Part shown: piece by piece, positions 44,219-56,452 of the stretch
Layout: each line of letters starts with the position of its first letter
Position numbering within the stretch: position 1 is the first letter of the stretch
From: Branchiostoma floridae
Taxonomy: Eukaryota; Chordata; Leptocardii; Amphioxiformes; Branchiostomatidae
DNA length: 64,000 nucleotides
Assembly: GCF_000003815.2 (NCBI RefSeq)
Contig: NC_049995.1
Location: forward strand, 2,665,006-2,729,005
Reading direction: 5' to 3'
Notes under the pieces: generated by a model
Told to the model about the DNA's origin: nothing
What the model saw: only the letters and a program-made list of their open reading frames with translations
Database searches by the model: none
Made by a program: the position numbers and the translations under genes

Positions 44219-44470
44219 GTTGGAAACCTTTTTGTCCGGCGTATTTTTTGGGGCACTGGGTTCGACTCCAGGTTAGTTTCTGTGCTCTGTTTAGTCGGCT
44301 GAAGACCCGAGAATGTCGCGAATGCTTGCTCGAGGAGCTAAGTCAACAAGAAGAGCGGTGCCACGAGTTGATCTTGTCCCAAACTGCCAGCAGTCGGGAC
44401 TATATAAACCGCGGCCTTCCCTGACTCAAGAATCAAAATAGAAACATGACCCTTGGTTACTTCGCACTCC

Positions 44471-44478
44471 TTTATATA
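44471..44478 (-). promoter_or_regulatory. TATA box upstream of RNF217-like gene
   Basis: The minus strand reads TATATAAAG about 255 bp before the ATG at 44218, predicting a start near 44445. The surrounding 44100-44600 is richer in CpG than its neighbours. Confidence 0.45.
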
Positions 44479-46280
44479 CGAGGACCTATTTCCGGGTTTT
44501 GCGTCATCGACGTGTCAGAACAGCCCCCCTGCGAGCGCGCTGATTGGCTACTTGGTAAAGGTGAAAGGTGAAGAATTGGCGCGAAATTGGCACACCGGAA
44601 AGCGAAGTAAACAGACTTACGTGGTGCATAATTTTAGCTGACCAGGTAATGCTATTTCGTCATATCCTTTGAAATCAAAAGGTGTGCACCTTTGATCCAT
44701 ACTCCACTGAAGATTTGTGTGAAAACATAAGAGAATTACATAGGCATAAAGCTTTTGTACCAAAACAAAACTAAAGAAACTTATAGTGCAAGTCCTCTCT
44801 AATCTACTAGTACTACAACGTAATTAAGGGTACGTATCTATATTCAAACCTGGCCCCACCCCTGAGTTGGTAAAATTTCATGTTTATTCAGGCCATGTGA
44901 TTCGATCATATGGATGGCATCCGGGCATCAAGCCCGCCCCCCCCCCCCCCTCCCAAAGTTTGCAATCACACTGTAAATCGCGCAAAGCAGGTGCAAAATG
45001 AGAAAATACATGCCGCGGTAGCAGGGTAGGTTGCAAAAATTATGTCGGACAACGTATACTATTGTCACAGAATGCCAAGCTCAATTGCAAGGTTGACATC
45101 ATACTGTGTGTTCAGTCATTTGTTCAACCTTCCTGACCAAGTAAGATTTCACAATGAAGGCAACTTTTTGGGGGGGCCAGACTTATTTTCATTCATACGC
45201 TCGCAGCAGTTTTGTGGTTCCAAGGGGAACATTGCCTTATCATCTTGATTTCTCGGTATAACCTTAGGGAATAGCGCCCCTGGCGGTTTTTGTACAAAAC
45301 TCAGGACGAAATTACCTCAGCGTTCAAAACGACAAAAGGATCTTGCTGTTAATACAGATATCCGACTAAGATAGCCCATCTTTTCCAAATTTCGTCATAG
45401 ATTATTGACTTATATTGCATCATCTGGGTCTTGCTCATTCATTCATTCATTCATTTTTAATCAATCAATCATTCATTCATTCATAGATAAACAAATGGCC
45501 GTCATATTCGTGGAAAGAAATATTTAAGTCATGGGATTACTTGTAAGTTCTTTATTTTTACACAATTCATAAAGAAATTTAATCTGTAAATCTCATATTT
45601 CTATCTACAATATGTACAAATAGGTCATTATCACTCGAACATAAAAGTGGCAAATTACATGGCTGTAACACACTTCTTTCTCCACCTATGGCTCGGATGA
45701 AAAATTACAAAAATATTTCTTGTAAACTAGACTGTTGTAAGAAGATCTAAAAAGCCCAGTGGACTGATATCAATTGGTGAGTTTCAAAACGTTTCATATG
45801 TTTTCCACGAACCCTCTGTATTCATTCTCTTAATTCTTTATTCCCGGCAGTTAAAGGAGGAAATGCATTTGTCTGTAGACAGAGGAGGTCTGACACACTT
45901 CCCAGCATTCCTTGCGACACAAGTTCCAAAGTACACATACCGGATGGGGTTGTGACCTTTGACAGAGCAGGGTCCCTTAGAATTTGATCATTTAATTTGC
46001 TTTGCTTGAATTGTCAAAAGACTATAACAGTCCATGAAACTGACTTTAAAAACTTCGGTACAACTTTTTGCATTGTGTGAAAATCATACACACTGGTGGA
46101 CAATGATGCAAATACATTTCCTTCAAATATTGTGCCCAAACCTTTTGCTTGTCCATCAGCGAATAAGTCACATGAAAATTTAACACATGGGCAAATAAAG
46201 AAAAATATATTTCATGTTATTTCATTTGTAACAATTGTCAACAATTACACTTGTTGTACACGGTCGCCTGCAGATCTGAC
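44479..46280. other. Intergenic stretch with old repeats
   Basis: 44878-45224 is the second copy of the dispersed repeat at 5070-5545. A C-run is at 44934-44950 and an (ATTC)n microsatellite at 45435-45484. AATAAA on the minus strand at 45837-45842 could end the CRAL-TRIO transcript. No gene is supported. Confidence 0.55.
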
Positions 46281-46787
46281 ATTCTCCACTTACACACTTC
46301 CCATAATTAAGTGCGAGAGGGTTCCGGATATAGCTGCTCCGAACTCCGGAACTGACTCCAAGGGCACAGAAAATTGGTTCTAACCAATTCCGAACACAGA
46401 AAACATCAAGGGGATGATAGTTTGGTGTGGAACCGATCACAGGACAATGGTTTAATCACTTTCCGACAGGAAAAAAACAAAGGCTGCAGACGAAACGCCA
46501 AGGTGTGGCCCATGAGGTCATCGGAAGAAACCAACTAACAGCCACAGTGGTGCACGTGTTAGGTAGTTACTTCTGACCACAAAACTTGTAAGATTCTCGG
46601 CCCAAATGATAACTGTACTATATTCGCCAGACAACTTATTAGTTTATATGCTTTTCCGCCCTCGTACTGAAGGTTTTAGCTGGTTCCACCCTGGTTTCGC
46701 ACCCTGAGCAACTGTGGTAGCATCCAAGTAACATCCATATCCGGAACCCTCTCGCACTTAATTATGGGAAGTGTGTAAGTGGAGAAT
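46281..46787. repeat. Perfect 51-bp inverted repeat downstream of the CRAL-TRIO stop
   Basis: The arms 46281-46331 and 46737-46787 are exact reverse complements (left arm starts ATTCTCCACTTACACACTTC), separated by 405 bp. The inner arm ends 71 bp after the CRAL-TRIO stop codon, so both arms probably fall in its 3' UTR, where they could form a long duplex. Confidence 0.95.
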
Positions 46788-46857
46788 TGTGTGGAATATG
46801 TGTTGCAATGAATGCTGGGAAGAATGTAAGACGTCTTCTGATATGTAGAGGTCATAT

Positions 46858-46902
46858 TCAGCTCTCTTCCACTTCGGCAGCCTCTTCAACCTCTTCATCT
46901 TC

Positions 46903-46934
<32 letters not shown>

Positions 46935-49728
46935 CTATAGCGACTAGTTCCTGGCCAGAATAAGACATGGCGGAGAATTCGTCCTCGCAGGCTAGCAGGG
47001 TGTCCGTCCACAGTCGGCACGCCTCGTCCAATGGGGGCCCAGTTCCGCCATATTCCGGCGGCAAAGCATCACGGTCCACATACTGCAGAAGCGTCTCTGT
47101 CTTGGGTCCGTGAAGGTGTATCTGCATCATGGAATGAGGTAAAATCATTTGCTGTAGATGAGATTTCTTGAAGTAGTATCACATAATATCACAATAATAT
47201 CACAACTGTATATTGTCACCATAAATGTTTTCTTCTAACATACTAACGTTATATTAGAAGACCTCATTACTCCGTGAAACGCAAAGTTTTGTGAGCGTCT
47301 TATTTTGTTCATTATTCTGTCCATGCGTATTTCCGGTCTTTCTGCGGGACTTTAGACCTCGACCAAACCTACGGCAACAACTTTGGATCAGAGCCAAACC
47401 AGCAGGTATCAAGTTACAACATTTGAAAATAACATTGGACAGTGACCGGGACTATCTTCTTACGCTCAGCTAACTTACCAAGTAAGCCTTAAAATCTAAA
47501 TTTTCTAGTGTTAACTTCCCAAAGAAAGGCTTGAATTTGTTGTTTCAAAGTCAGGAAAAAGTTCTCACCCTGTTTCTCATTTTCTCGGACATAAATGGCT
47601 TAATGATAGCGAAGATGGCATCAAACAACATCGGTTGATTCAGTAGGTGAATCTCCTTAACCCGGATGGGAAATGCGTCCTGTCAACAAATAAACAAAAA
47701 CAAATATTATCAGTCACAACAGACTCAAATGCCTTTAAAAATTAAAGAAAATAGCTAAAGGGAATGAAATATTTTTGGCTTTGAAGGACCTTGACAGCAT
47801 GAACGCTAGTTCACCTTTATTCATGGTTAACATATATACGTTATTTGTTTATTGACATCAACGGACAATTTTTTAAACATGTAACAGTTATTGCACCGTC
47901 CGTCGACTATCCCTAAATGTCTTACTTTTAAAAACAACGTTGTGTAATGGTTTATTGAGCAAAAACATATCGCTACATTCGCAGCCTGACGGCTGAATTG
48001 CAGTTGCAATATCACATTAAAACAAACGCATTCGATCTATGTCCAACAAGGCAAATCATTAAGATAAAAGTACGTGTAAAATCAGTTAGGTACGAATATA
48101 ATACATGATATCGACCAGCGAATATCTAAAACGAAAATTAGAGGCATACAATATTGGCAGGATTAAGGCATGGGGGCATTACAGTTGAGTAGACGTAAAC
48201 GTTAACGGATATATATATAGGCTATTCCACGGATAAAAGTAAACTAGCGTTACAAATTTACGATCGATATGAAAGAAAATTTCCTAAAAGATGCACAAAT
48301 GTCTGTCCTATAGAATAATTAATAATCCTCACCGTTGTTATTGAGCCAATCTTTTTGGCGACTCGCGGTCCGATTTGATAGGCATGTGAAAATGAGAGTC
48401 CGGCCAGGTCCGCAATCATAGCGATCCCATGGACCTGTGCGAGAAGAAACAGGTGTCATATTTAGGATAACGAATTTAAGAGTAATACTTTTGTGACAAT
48501 TGGAAAAAACGGACTATCTAAATCATGGGAAGATCGCGCTCTATCTACCTGGGTATCCTCCTCTTGGATGATCTTCTCCGAGCTGATCATGCTCACTCTG
48601 AAAACCTCGTACGCAGAAAATTGATACGGATCCCATTTTCCTGTAAAGAAAATAGTATACATGTATTTTGTAACTACATACTGCACGAAATTGAACAAGT
48701 ACACACACGCTATCGTTAGTATGTTGTGTCTATCGTCATTCTATATAAGATACTAAGTATTTCACAGTGCTGAATAAGCATGCAGGAACATCGAGGTCTA
48801 AGGTTTTATAGTTTTATATACATCTATTTTATAGACGTGTGTGCAACGTTTCCATAGATGTTTTATTGTTTTGATTTCTTTTGATAATTTTCTTTTACTA
48901 CATGCTTTCTAAAGAAATTTGGCAATACTAGACTTGCCGATGAATAAAAGAGTGTCAACCGCTTAGTTTTGCAAGTGCCAAAGTCCTTACCTATTCTATA
49001 GAACATGACCTTCCTGCCGTCCTGGTCCCTACCCGGTAGCGCGGCATGATAGCCCGCCTCTAGCAGTCCGCGTACACTGGAGGGGCGCATGTTACTGCAG
49101 ATCTCCGGGCTCTGAGCTCGCCATTTGTGGTACTTCTCCAATAACTGTATGTGTAAATGAATCATTTAAGAATTTTATCTCATATTACATATAATATATA
49201 ATATTACATGATATTACATATCATATATATTACTAAGATGTGAGAATCTTAAATTTCAAAACCAATGGCTGATGGACAGCAAAGATATGTCTCAAAATGT
49301 TAGTCATTACGGGTATTATAAAACACCAACCTAAAGACTTAAAAGAGTATAAGGTCTTAACTTCTCGCGAGACTCCGACGCTCGCGAGAGATCATGATAT
49401 GAAGTTGACCTACAAGGTTTATACTGTGTAAAAATAAACATAACGTTATCAATCATTCTTTCTTTTTGTCATATACAACTCTTAATGTCTTATACTCCAC
49501 CTTGAATGCTTGTTCAACGTTGAAGTATCTTGCTCGAAGGAACCTTAAAAGAATGTGGTCGTCGTCTTGGATACAGAGATCGGGACTTTGCTTAATCCTT
49601 TCCCTGAGAGCTTCTACCATAGCCAGCCTGGTGGACGGGTCTTCGTTCAGTTCTTCTCGTGCCTTTTTCAGGGCCTCTTCGCTGAGCTTACAGGTGTAAC
49701 CGCTAGGTGGCGAAGTCGTCTGCTCCAT
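46858..49728 (-). CDS. CRAL-TRIO (SEC14-type) lipid-transfer protein, alpha-tocopherol-transfer-like
   Basis: Cytosolic hydrophobic-ligand carrier family (TTPA, RLBP1, clavesin). Six exons on the minus strand: 49728-49501, 49144-48991, 48640-48549, 48434-48333, 47679-47569, 47121-46858. Phases join to 316 aa. The CRAL-TRIO N domain shows ALRERIKQSPDLCIQDDDH with ILLRFLRARYFNVEQAF. The lipid-binding domain shows GRKVMFYRIGKWDP, GIAMIADLAGLSFSHAYQ, IHLLNQPMLFDAIFAIIKPF and LPPEYGG. The C-terminus is unusual: a run of about ten Glu followed by acidic residues, encoded by a TTC/CTT repeat at 46902-46937. The family usually ends soon after the GG motif, so the acidic tail is a late extension. The ligand cannot be read from sequence. 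Confidence 0.92.
47802..48252. mobile_element. GCTAGTTCACC-family MITE copy in CRAL-TRIO intron 4
   Basis: GAACGCTAGTTCACCTTTAT at the left is mirrored by GGATAAAAGTAAACTAGCGTT at the right. The interior differs from 38689-38908 and is longer, about 450 bp in total. Confidence 0.75.
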
Positions 49729-50119
49729 TCTTGGCCTAATTTGTGTAAAATTACTTCATAAACTTTTGTGAAATATACGAAAAAAAACAGGTCACACTGA
49801 CAGCCACCGTTCCATTTATGCTGTGGATTTGGAAACTGCTTATAGTTTATAATGCCATAAATTTCTGTATGGACAATAAAAAATGTAAACATAGCGAAAG
49901 TCACTGAAGTTTGTCCTCACAATTTGCTCTACGATGTTGTGTGACTTTTTTTATGGCAATTATTTACAGCTTGCTAAAGAGGGGATGTTTATTCGCAATC
50001 TTTTCGGGGTCCAAGTAACAGCATAAGACCTGACAAACACCGTATCACCAAACAGTGTCACTCAAACTTATCTTATATGTCTCATGTACGCTTGCCGGGA
50101 ATGGTCTAGCTTTTTTTTT

Positions 50120-50530
50120 TAGTTATGGCGAAAGATATGTGTACTGAATAAGTAATGCATTGTCTGTGTATACGCAAAATCCGCTGTCCGGGGCAGCAAC
50201 TGGCCCCTTCGGCGCGATTTCTTCAAGCTAGCAAATAGTAACTGCAGTGTATTTAAAAGAACATCTAATTAACAGCTACCTAGAATGTTATTTTAGCAAG
50301 CCATTGCCATTGGTACTGTGACCTTACGTCGAAAGAAGTGGGTACTGAATGAGTAACTGTACTGTATTCTGGAGAAACTCTCACTACGCAGGAAGCTACA
50401 ATGTATTTTGCAGCTACCAGGCCATTTGTATTTAGGGGGAAATCTCACTTCGTAGCTAGCTACAGGGTTATTTTAGAACGCGTACGCCTTTTGTACTTTG
50501 GCCTTGCTGAACAATACACGCCGGGGTCCC
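50120..50530 (+). repeat. Degenerate approx. 200-bp tandem repeat
   Basis: GGCGAAAGATATGTGTACTG at 50127 recurs as GTCGAAAGAAGTGGGTACTG about 200 bp later. AGCTAC with TTATTTTAG-like motifs and a TTTGTACTTTGGCC-like motif follow each. Strongly diverged. Confidence 0.5.
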
Positions 50531-52929
50531 GGGACAACAACAGACGACGTTTGAGTGTTGTTACCTCAGCTGCGAAAACAGTTTGAATACGTGAAAACTT
50601 GTGACATTACGTAACTTTTAACACGTGCAATACGTCCAAACCTACGAACCCCGCACTTGAACTTTGACCCACACAGATCCAATACACAGCTCGACTCACG
50701 TATGACGGTATGTTTAGATAAGTGTTGAAAAGGATTCGTTACTTGATACAGAAATGGGAAGGAATGGAAAGGTTTTGGTTTCTTTAAAAATCTGAGACGG
50801 CTTGGCGATGACACAGCACTTCTATGGACCTTATAATAACCCCCAATCAACCGTGCAGGTATACGTAAATGGGAAGGGGTAATGTTATCAAACAGTTCAA
50901 AGCAACATAGGTATGTATTACAATAAAAAGAGCAAGTTTTGAGTCCGTTTTGATGGTGCTCTGTTTTGAGTCCTTTTTGACGTTGCCCATGCCATGTTTA
51001 TCATGAAATAACAGTATGTAATAGACATTTAATGAAAACTTGGAAAAAATGGAAGTTCTGCTGCAGTACCAAGGTCACACACCAGGGGGTCCAAAATCGA
51101 CCTTGACCTTTGTCTTCCCAACCCCCACCAACATGCCATATATTACCGTAGTCCATCATGAGGTTCTAAAGATAGTTAAGTTATGCTGACCACACATACA
51201 CGGAAACACAGACATACAAACACACACGCCAAAAACTTTTCCTCCATTTTCATGGAGATAATAATTTGTGGCATACGTCAGGACAGGTACAATAGTAGCC
51301 TAAAGTACGTGGTGTCCCAAAACGTGGAAACGCCCCTTTGTAATAAATGTGGTCACTCGGTGGGGTCGGGGGCCTACTCAAGGGGTTTGCTCTATTTTAA
51401 GAGCTTTTGCATTAATAACCCAGATTCGTGACCACCTAAGTATAAAACGCCATGATTAAAAGCAAATTATTAGACGGCATCTACGCCTAACCTTGCATGA
51501 GTTTCCTCAAGTTCAAAATAACTGTCATAGCCAAGTGTACTCTTGAGAAACAACGTGTTCATAACCAAATATCATGACACAAAGTTAACTTAAACGAATA
51601 GCTTACTACATTGTTTAGTCTAGTCTAGTCTAGTCGTCTTAGTTTAGTAGTCTTACCTTAGTGCCTATGGCTTCTTTAAGGTCTGGATGTCAAGACGTTT
51701 CCGTGGCTTGTTGCGTTGTTACGTAAGCCAGCTGATTCTTCCCGATAGAAGTATACTGCAAAGTAGGTCATAGGCTAAAGAAGACTGTACAACTTGCCGC
51801 TCTTCCGTTTGGCTATGTCTACCTTAAATGCATTATCGTAAGCTCTAGCAACCTTAAGGGTATGTAAAAAAAGACCGGGAAGAATATAAGGTTCTCAGGA
51901 CGTGACTAATTAGCTACTCCGAAAAGAGGTGCAACTTCCGCAGTACACACGTAAGCACGAGGCAAAACACATGAACCGTGACCTCCTTTGACCCGAACAC
52001 GCTACTCCCAAATATGGTAAAAGGGGCGTGGCCTTACAAGGTATGGACAGACACCTGTTGCGTAATGCGGTCTAATGCTGCACGGTTTTAAAGAAACAAA
52101 ACGGACGATTAAAAAATAATCTGAAGAGATGTTGTTTGAAAATAGAAATATGAATTTTAGCTGTGAGTTTTCGGAACAAAATTGACAAGAAAGCTGACCA
52201 AAAAAAATTGACAGACAGACATAAACACTGTACAAAGCTTAAAAAACAAAAAAGACACTAATAAATTATCAATCTGAATTTCAAATGAACTACATTTTTA
52301 CTAGTTGTTACTGTGAATTTTGCCTAATATCTAGAAATTTTGCAGGGGCCGACATATCATATTTCGCAGATCCTCAAACTAATCTCCAAGCAGATTTAGG
52401 TTCAGTCTCCGTGGGTTTTATGTGTGTTTTGCGGTCCTCGTCAACTTACGGACACCAACATAGCAACATAAAGAATAACCAATACATCATGTCTGAATAT
52501 CCTCAGTGGTAGAAATATAGCTGAGTAATTAATGACAATCACAAAGGGGTACAAGGCTCATCAAGTAACGGCCTAACAACAACATAGCAACGCGAAGAAT
52601 AACCAATACTTCATGTCACAGGAATCCCACCTCACCCCCCCCCCCCCCTCCGGGATTTTCAGTGGTAGAAATATAGCAGTACATGTATATCCATTGTTGT
52701 TCGAGGAGCAACAACCACAAAAAACAAGCACCGCCCACAAAAATGCATCTACATCCCTTCAAAGTGTAACAGAAATACGAATTTCATCACTAAAGATCGC
52801 TTTAAGACAAAGAAAGACATTTGCACCGTGCTTTTCTACAGTACACATATGACACTCTGGAACTCTGGACCTTATATATAGCTAAAAGCCAGTGAGTTCG
52901 GTTCCGGCTGCGTCGCTCACTCTATTATC

Positions 52930-53092
52930 GATCCAAGCAGAGGTTGGGTCGCGGACATACATTTAGTAGTGGTCGGGATCGTTACTGGTTTGCTTCCCTC
53001 CTGAGTCCTGACCACTACTGTCTCCTGAGGGATGCGACCCAGTAAAAGTCTAGACCACTTCCATCTCCGCGACTCAACCTCTGCTTGGAGAA
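52930..53092. mobile_element. 163-bp foldback MITE, CCAAGCAGAGGTTG termini
   Basis: ATCCAAGCAGAGGTTGGGTC with GCGG at the left is mirrored at 53066-53092 (CCGCGACTCAACCTCTGCTTGG). It shares the outer motif with 42847-43064 but not its interior. Confidence 0.78.
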
Positions 53093-55741
53093 TGGCTCAC
53101 CCCACATGAACGCAACAGGAAAGGGTTGCGGTCCTTTGGACGGTCTCGTTGACCACTGGTCAATGGTCTAATCGGAAAGAGCTAGTATCCTCTTACAATG
53201 AACCCGCAAATACTGTACATAGACCCTCTAGTCTCTGTCATGACCAGTGGAAGACTAGCTCTTTAGTTTCAGTTTCACTTTCATACGGAAACGTCCACAA
53301 TGAACAGAAAATGTCCTTGCGAAGAAAGTGGACTACCGGAGGAACCTTTAAGAAGCCTTCGCCTTATCTTGTGGGTTGTTAGGGAAAAATGTCCCCTAAA
53401 AGCTCTAAAAAATCACGGGCAAGTAAATCACTATATACCCCGTGCATCTGCTTGCATTGAAAGGCTAGGACTTGTCAGTATGTACTTACCTCTTGTCTCT
53501 GTCAAAATGTATAAGAACAAATCGTAGTTCCAATTGGAATTAGTGCACACGCTCGAGACACTCTAAAACAATGCTCACCACATTCAATTGAAAATAACGA
53601 GTTAACAAGAAAACAAACCTTTCTACGGTGCGCGTGCACTGATGTTCGTTGGGTTGTCTGTTCCTTATTCAGGTACTCAGTATTTTTGTAACGTATTGTG
53701 ACGTCAGGTCATTTACATGATAATCATACTACTACGGGCGTGCGTTTTTCCTGGCATATCCCTGGAGAGGGAGGGAATGGGCCGAAACAAAAGGATAATT
53801 TTCTAACCCTCTATCAGTCATTTTCACTTTGACGTCAACAAAACGTACAAGGTTTTGTAGTGGTGGAAACGACGACGTCATCGGCACAATAGCCAATCAT
53901 AAGACTCGTTACTGGGAGGGGGGTCAGCAGACAGCAGCAGATTGCGTCAAGCTTGCGCCACCGAAGGGTTCGTTCACTGCGTCACTGTTTTGTTATTTTC
54001 TCCGATTTTCCATAATTCAGATATTTGTAATACGAAAAGTATGAATTCGAAGACGACAGAATACACAAGTAAGAAAATTCGTTCTTTATCTCTGAAATTC
54101 GATGAGTATCTTTCGAACCCCGCAGTTATACAAGCGTGACGCAAGTGCAGCAAGAGTACACCTTAAACGACAATGGAAGACAATGGTGCCCCGCCTCAGT
54201 GCTAGTACTGCAGAGAGGCTACAATGATGATGATGACGATAATTTTCATGACGTCATACCTATGTGTACTACGTGTATCTACAGCCATGGTCGTTTGAAA
54301 TAGTATACTTAAGTAATGTTATCTTTCCGCTGTAGGGTACTTATACGAAAAAGTCAGCGCAAAACGACACTAAATCCCCCGTACTGCGTGGATAACATTC
54401 AGACATTTCATATTTCCTTTTCTATTAGATAAGTAAGGTTTTTACATCATTTAAACATGATCATCCCTGTACCTGACACATAATCAACGCAAAGCACCAA
54501 TTTGCAAGTACATCCCAATGTTTAATCAAAAGACACAGCCACTGTACAGTTTTGCTTTAACTTTCAATACATAATCATGTTTACTTAAGGCAACCATTCT
54601 CGCAACCCCCCTATATATCCCTAAAAATCAACAATTTGGTCTAGTTTTAACAGAAATTATGTTCTACATGAAGCATGTATTATTAGCTCCAGCTATCCGT
54701 ACATTCGGGAAAAACGTTGAAGCTGAATATTCTAATATACATTAGTCACATTCTATCACATTCTTATCACTGTAAATGTAACTGTACTTCGTCGAATCTG
54801 CTTTATCATACAAGACCATAAACGTATAATAAAGGTGTTTCATTCTATCATTTTATAATCGCCGTACTTGAAATTCTCTTGAATAACAAATCAGAAATCA
54901 AATCTGACAATGCCGGACATTCTGAGTACAGAAAAAGATGCTGACCTATTAGATCATTGTTCACACACACTATCAATACACACTGCTAAAACGTCTGATT
55001 TCATTTCTGTAACTATAGCCGAGATTATTGATATTTTTAAACCTGTCCAAAATTAATTTCACTTTGCAATGTTTTGCAAAAGATAGGGATTCAAGCAGTT
55101 AGTCACGCTTAGGACCAACCTCATCTACATACTTCTTCCATGCCCAACTGTTATATACGCCTATGTATATAATGCACATCAAATGAGTCCAATCTATTCG
55201 TAATTGACATGCTAAAAGTTATGATTTCCTCTGGTATGAATAATACACTAGCCATTTAGAATTGTTACGAAATATGTCCTATACATTAATCAGTTACATT
55301 TTATGCGCTACGAATTTCAAAAAAATTGAAGTTGCCGAAATTTGCCATACTTTATATCTTGTACAGCTATTTACAATAGAATTCATTTATTCATATAAAA
55401 CATCGACCACGTTAATCAGCCTCATTACTCATAATGGGTACCTACTGGCTGGCAAAATACACCTGGTGATTACTTTGATGTTAAATTTCGTATTCTGGAT
55501 TTTTTCATCTTTGATTAATGCATGCACTTTTTTTTACTAAAATCATTGAGACAATGAGCGATATATCAAAATCTAAGAGGTCCCTGTCAGTAATTGTGTA
55601 AATTTTCGATTATTGACTTTAGACCTCTGGTTCGAATTTCGTAGTTCCCATTTTTTTAGCCCTTAAAAAAATATTTCAGAAACACGTGCTATCTACAAAG
55701 AGTTGTGCTAGCATAGGGTACAAACCTTAAACCCATTTTAT

Positions 55742-56352
55742 ACCAGTACACTCTTTGGTATAATAAAGGGATAAGACCCCCGCTATCCCATTTTTTTGCC
55801 ATAGGTACTTCTTGAAACACTCTTTGATCTAATAAAGGGATAAGACCCCCGCTATCCCATTTTTTTGCCAATATGTACTTCTTGAAATACTCTTTGGTAT
55901 AATAAAGGGATAAGACCCCCGCTATCCCATTTTTTTGCCAATAGGTACTTCTTGAAACACTCTTTGGTATAATAAAGGGATAAGACCCCGCTATCCCATT
56001 TTTTTGCCAATATGTACTTCTTGAAATACTCTTTGGTATAATAAAGGGATAAGACCCCCGCTATCCCATTTTTTTGCCAATATGTACTTCTTGAAATACT
56101 CTTTAGTATAATAAAAGGGATAAGACCCCCCGCTACCCCATTTTTGCCAATAGGAACTTCTTAAAAAACTCTTGGGATAACAAAAGGAAAAAACCCCCGC
56201 TATCCCATTTTTTTGCCAATAGGTACTTCTTGAAACACTCTTTGGTATAATAAAGGGATAAGACCCCCGTTATCCCATTTTTTGCCAATAGGTACCTCTT
56301 GAAAAAATCTTTGGTATAATAAAGGGATAAGACCCCCGCTATCCCATTTTTT
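55742..56352. repeat. 70-bp minisatellite, about nine units, running into a gap
   Basis: Units of 69-71 bp carry GGGATAAGACCCCCGCTATC followed by CCATTTTTTTGCCAATA and GTACTTCTTGAAA. The GATAAGACCC core recurs at about 55770, 55839, 55909, 55979, 56049, 56120, (56191 degenerate), 56260 and 56329. GGGATA and TATCCC in each unit can pair as a hairpin. The array ends at the N gap and probably caused it. Confidence 0.95.
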
Positions 56353-56452
56353 NNNNNNNNNNNNNNNNNNNNNNNNNNNNNNNNNNNNNNNNNNNNNNNN
56401 NNNNNNNNNNNNNNNNNNNNNNNNNNNNNNNNNNNNNNNNNNNNNNNNNNNN
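56353..56452. other. Assembly gap (100 N) inside the TLR 3' end
   Basis: 100 N between the TIR domain and the minisatellite, so the true C-terminus of the TLR is missing. Confidence 1.

Larger units (their letters stand above)
49729..55741. other. Long intergenic stretch, no supported gene
   Basis: Contents: a degenerate tandem repeat (50120-50530), a (TAGTC)n microsatellite (51616-51635), a one-armed CTCCAAGCAGA terminus at 52383, a foldback MITE (52930-53092), a C-run (52628-52643), and the short dispersed repeat at 54116-54160. The short frames have no domain or convincing splice partners. Confidence 0.6.

Noticed and set aside
43419-44276. 285-aa Ser-rich plus-strand frame
   Set aside because: Antisense of RNF217 exon 1, whose codons and RING cysteines are convincing on the minus strand.
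44401-44408. Plus-strand TATATAAA considered as a divergent promoter
   Set aside because: No supported plus-strand gene follows for more than 15 kb.
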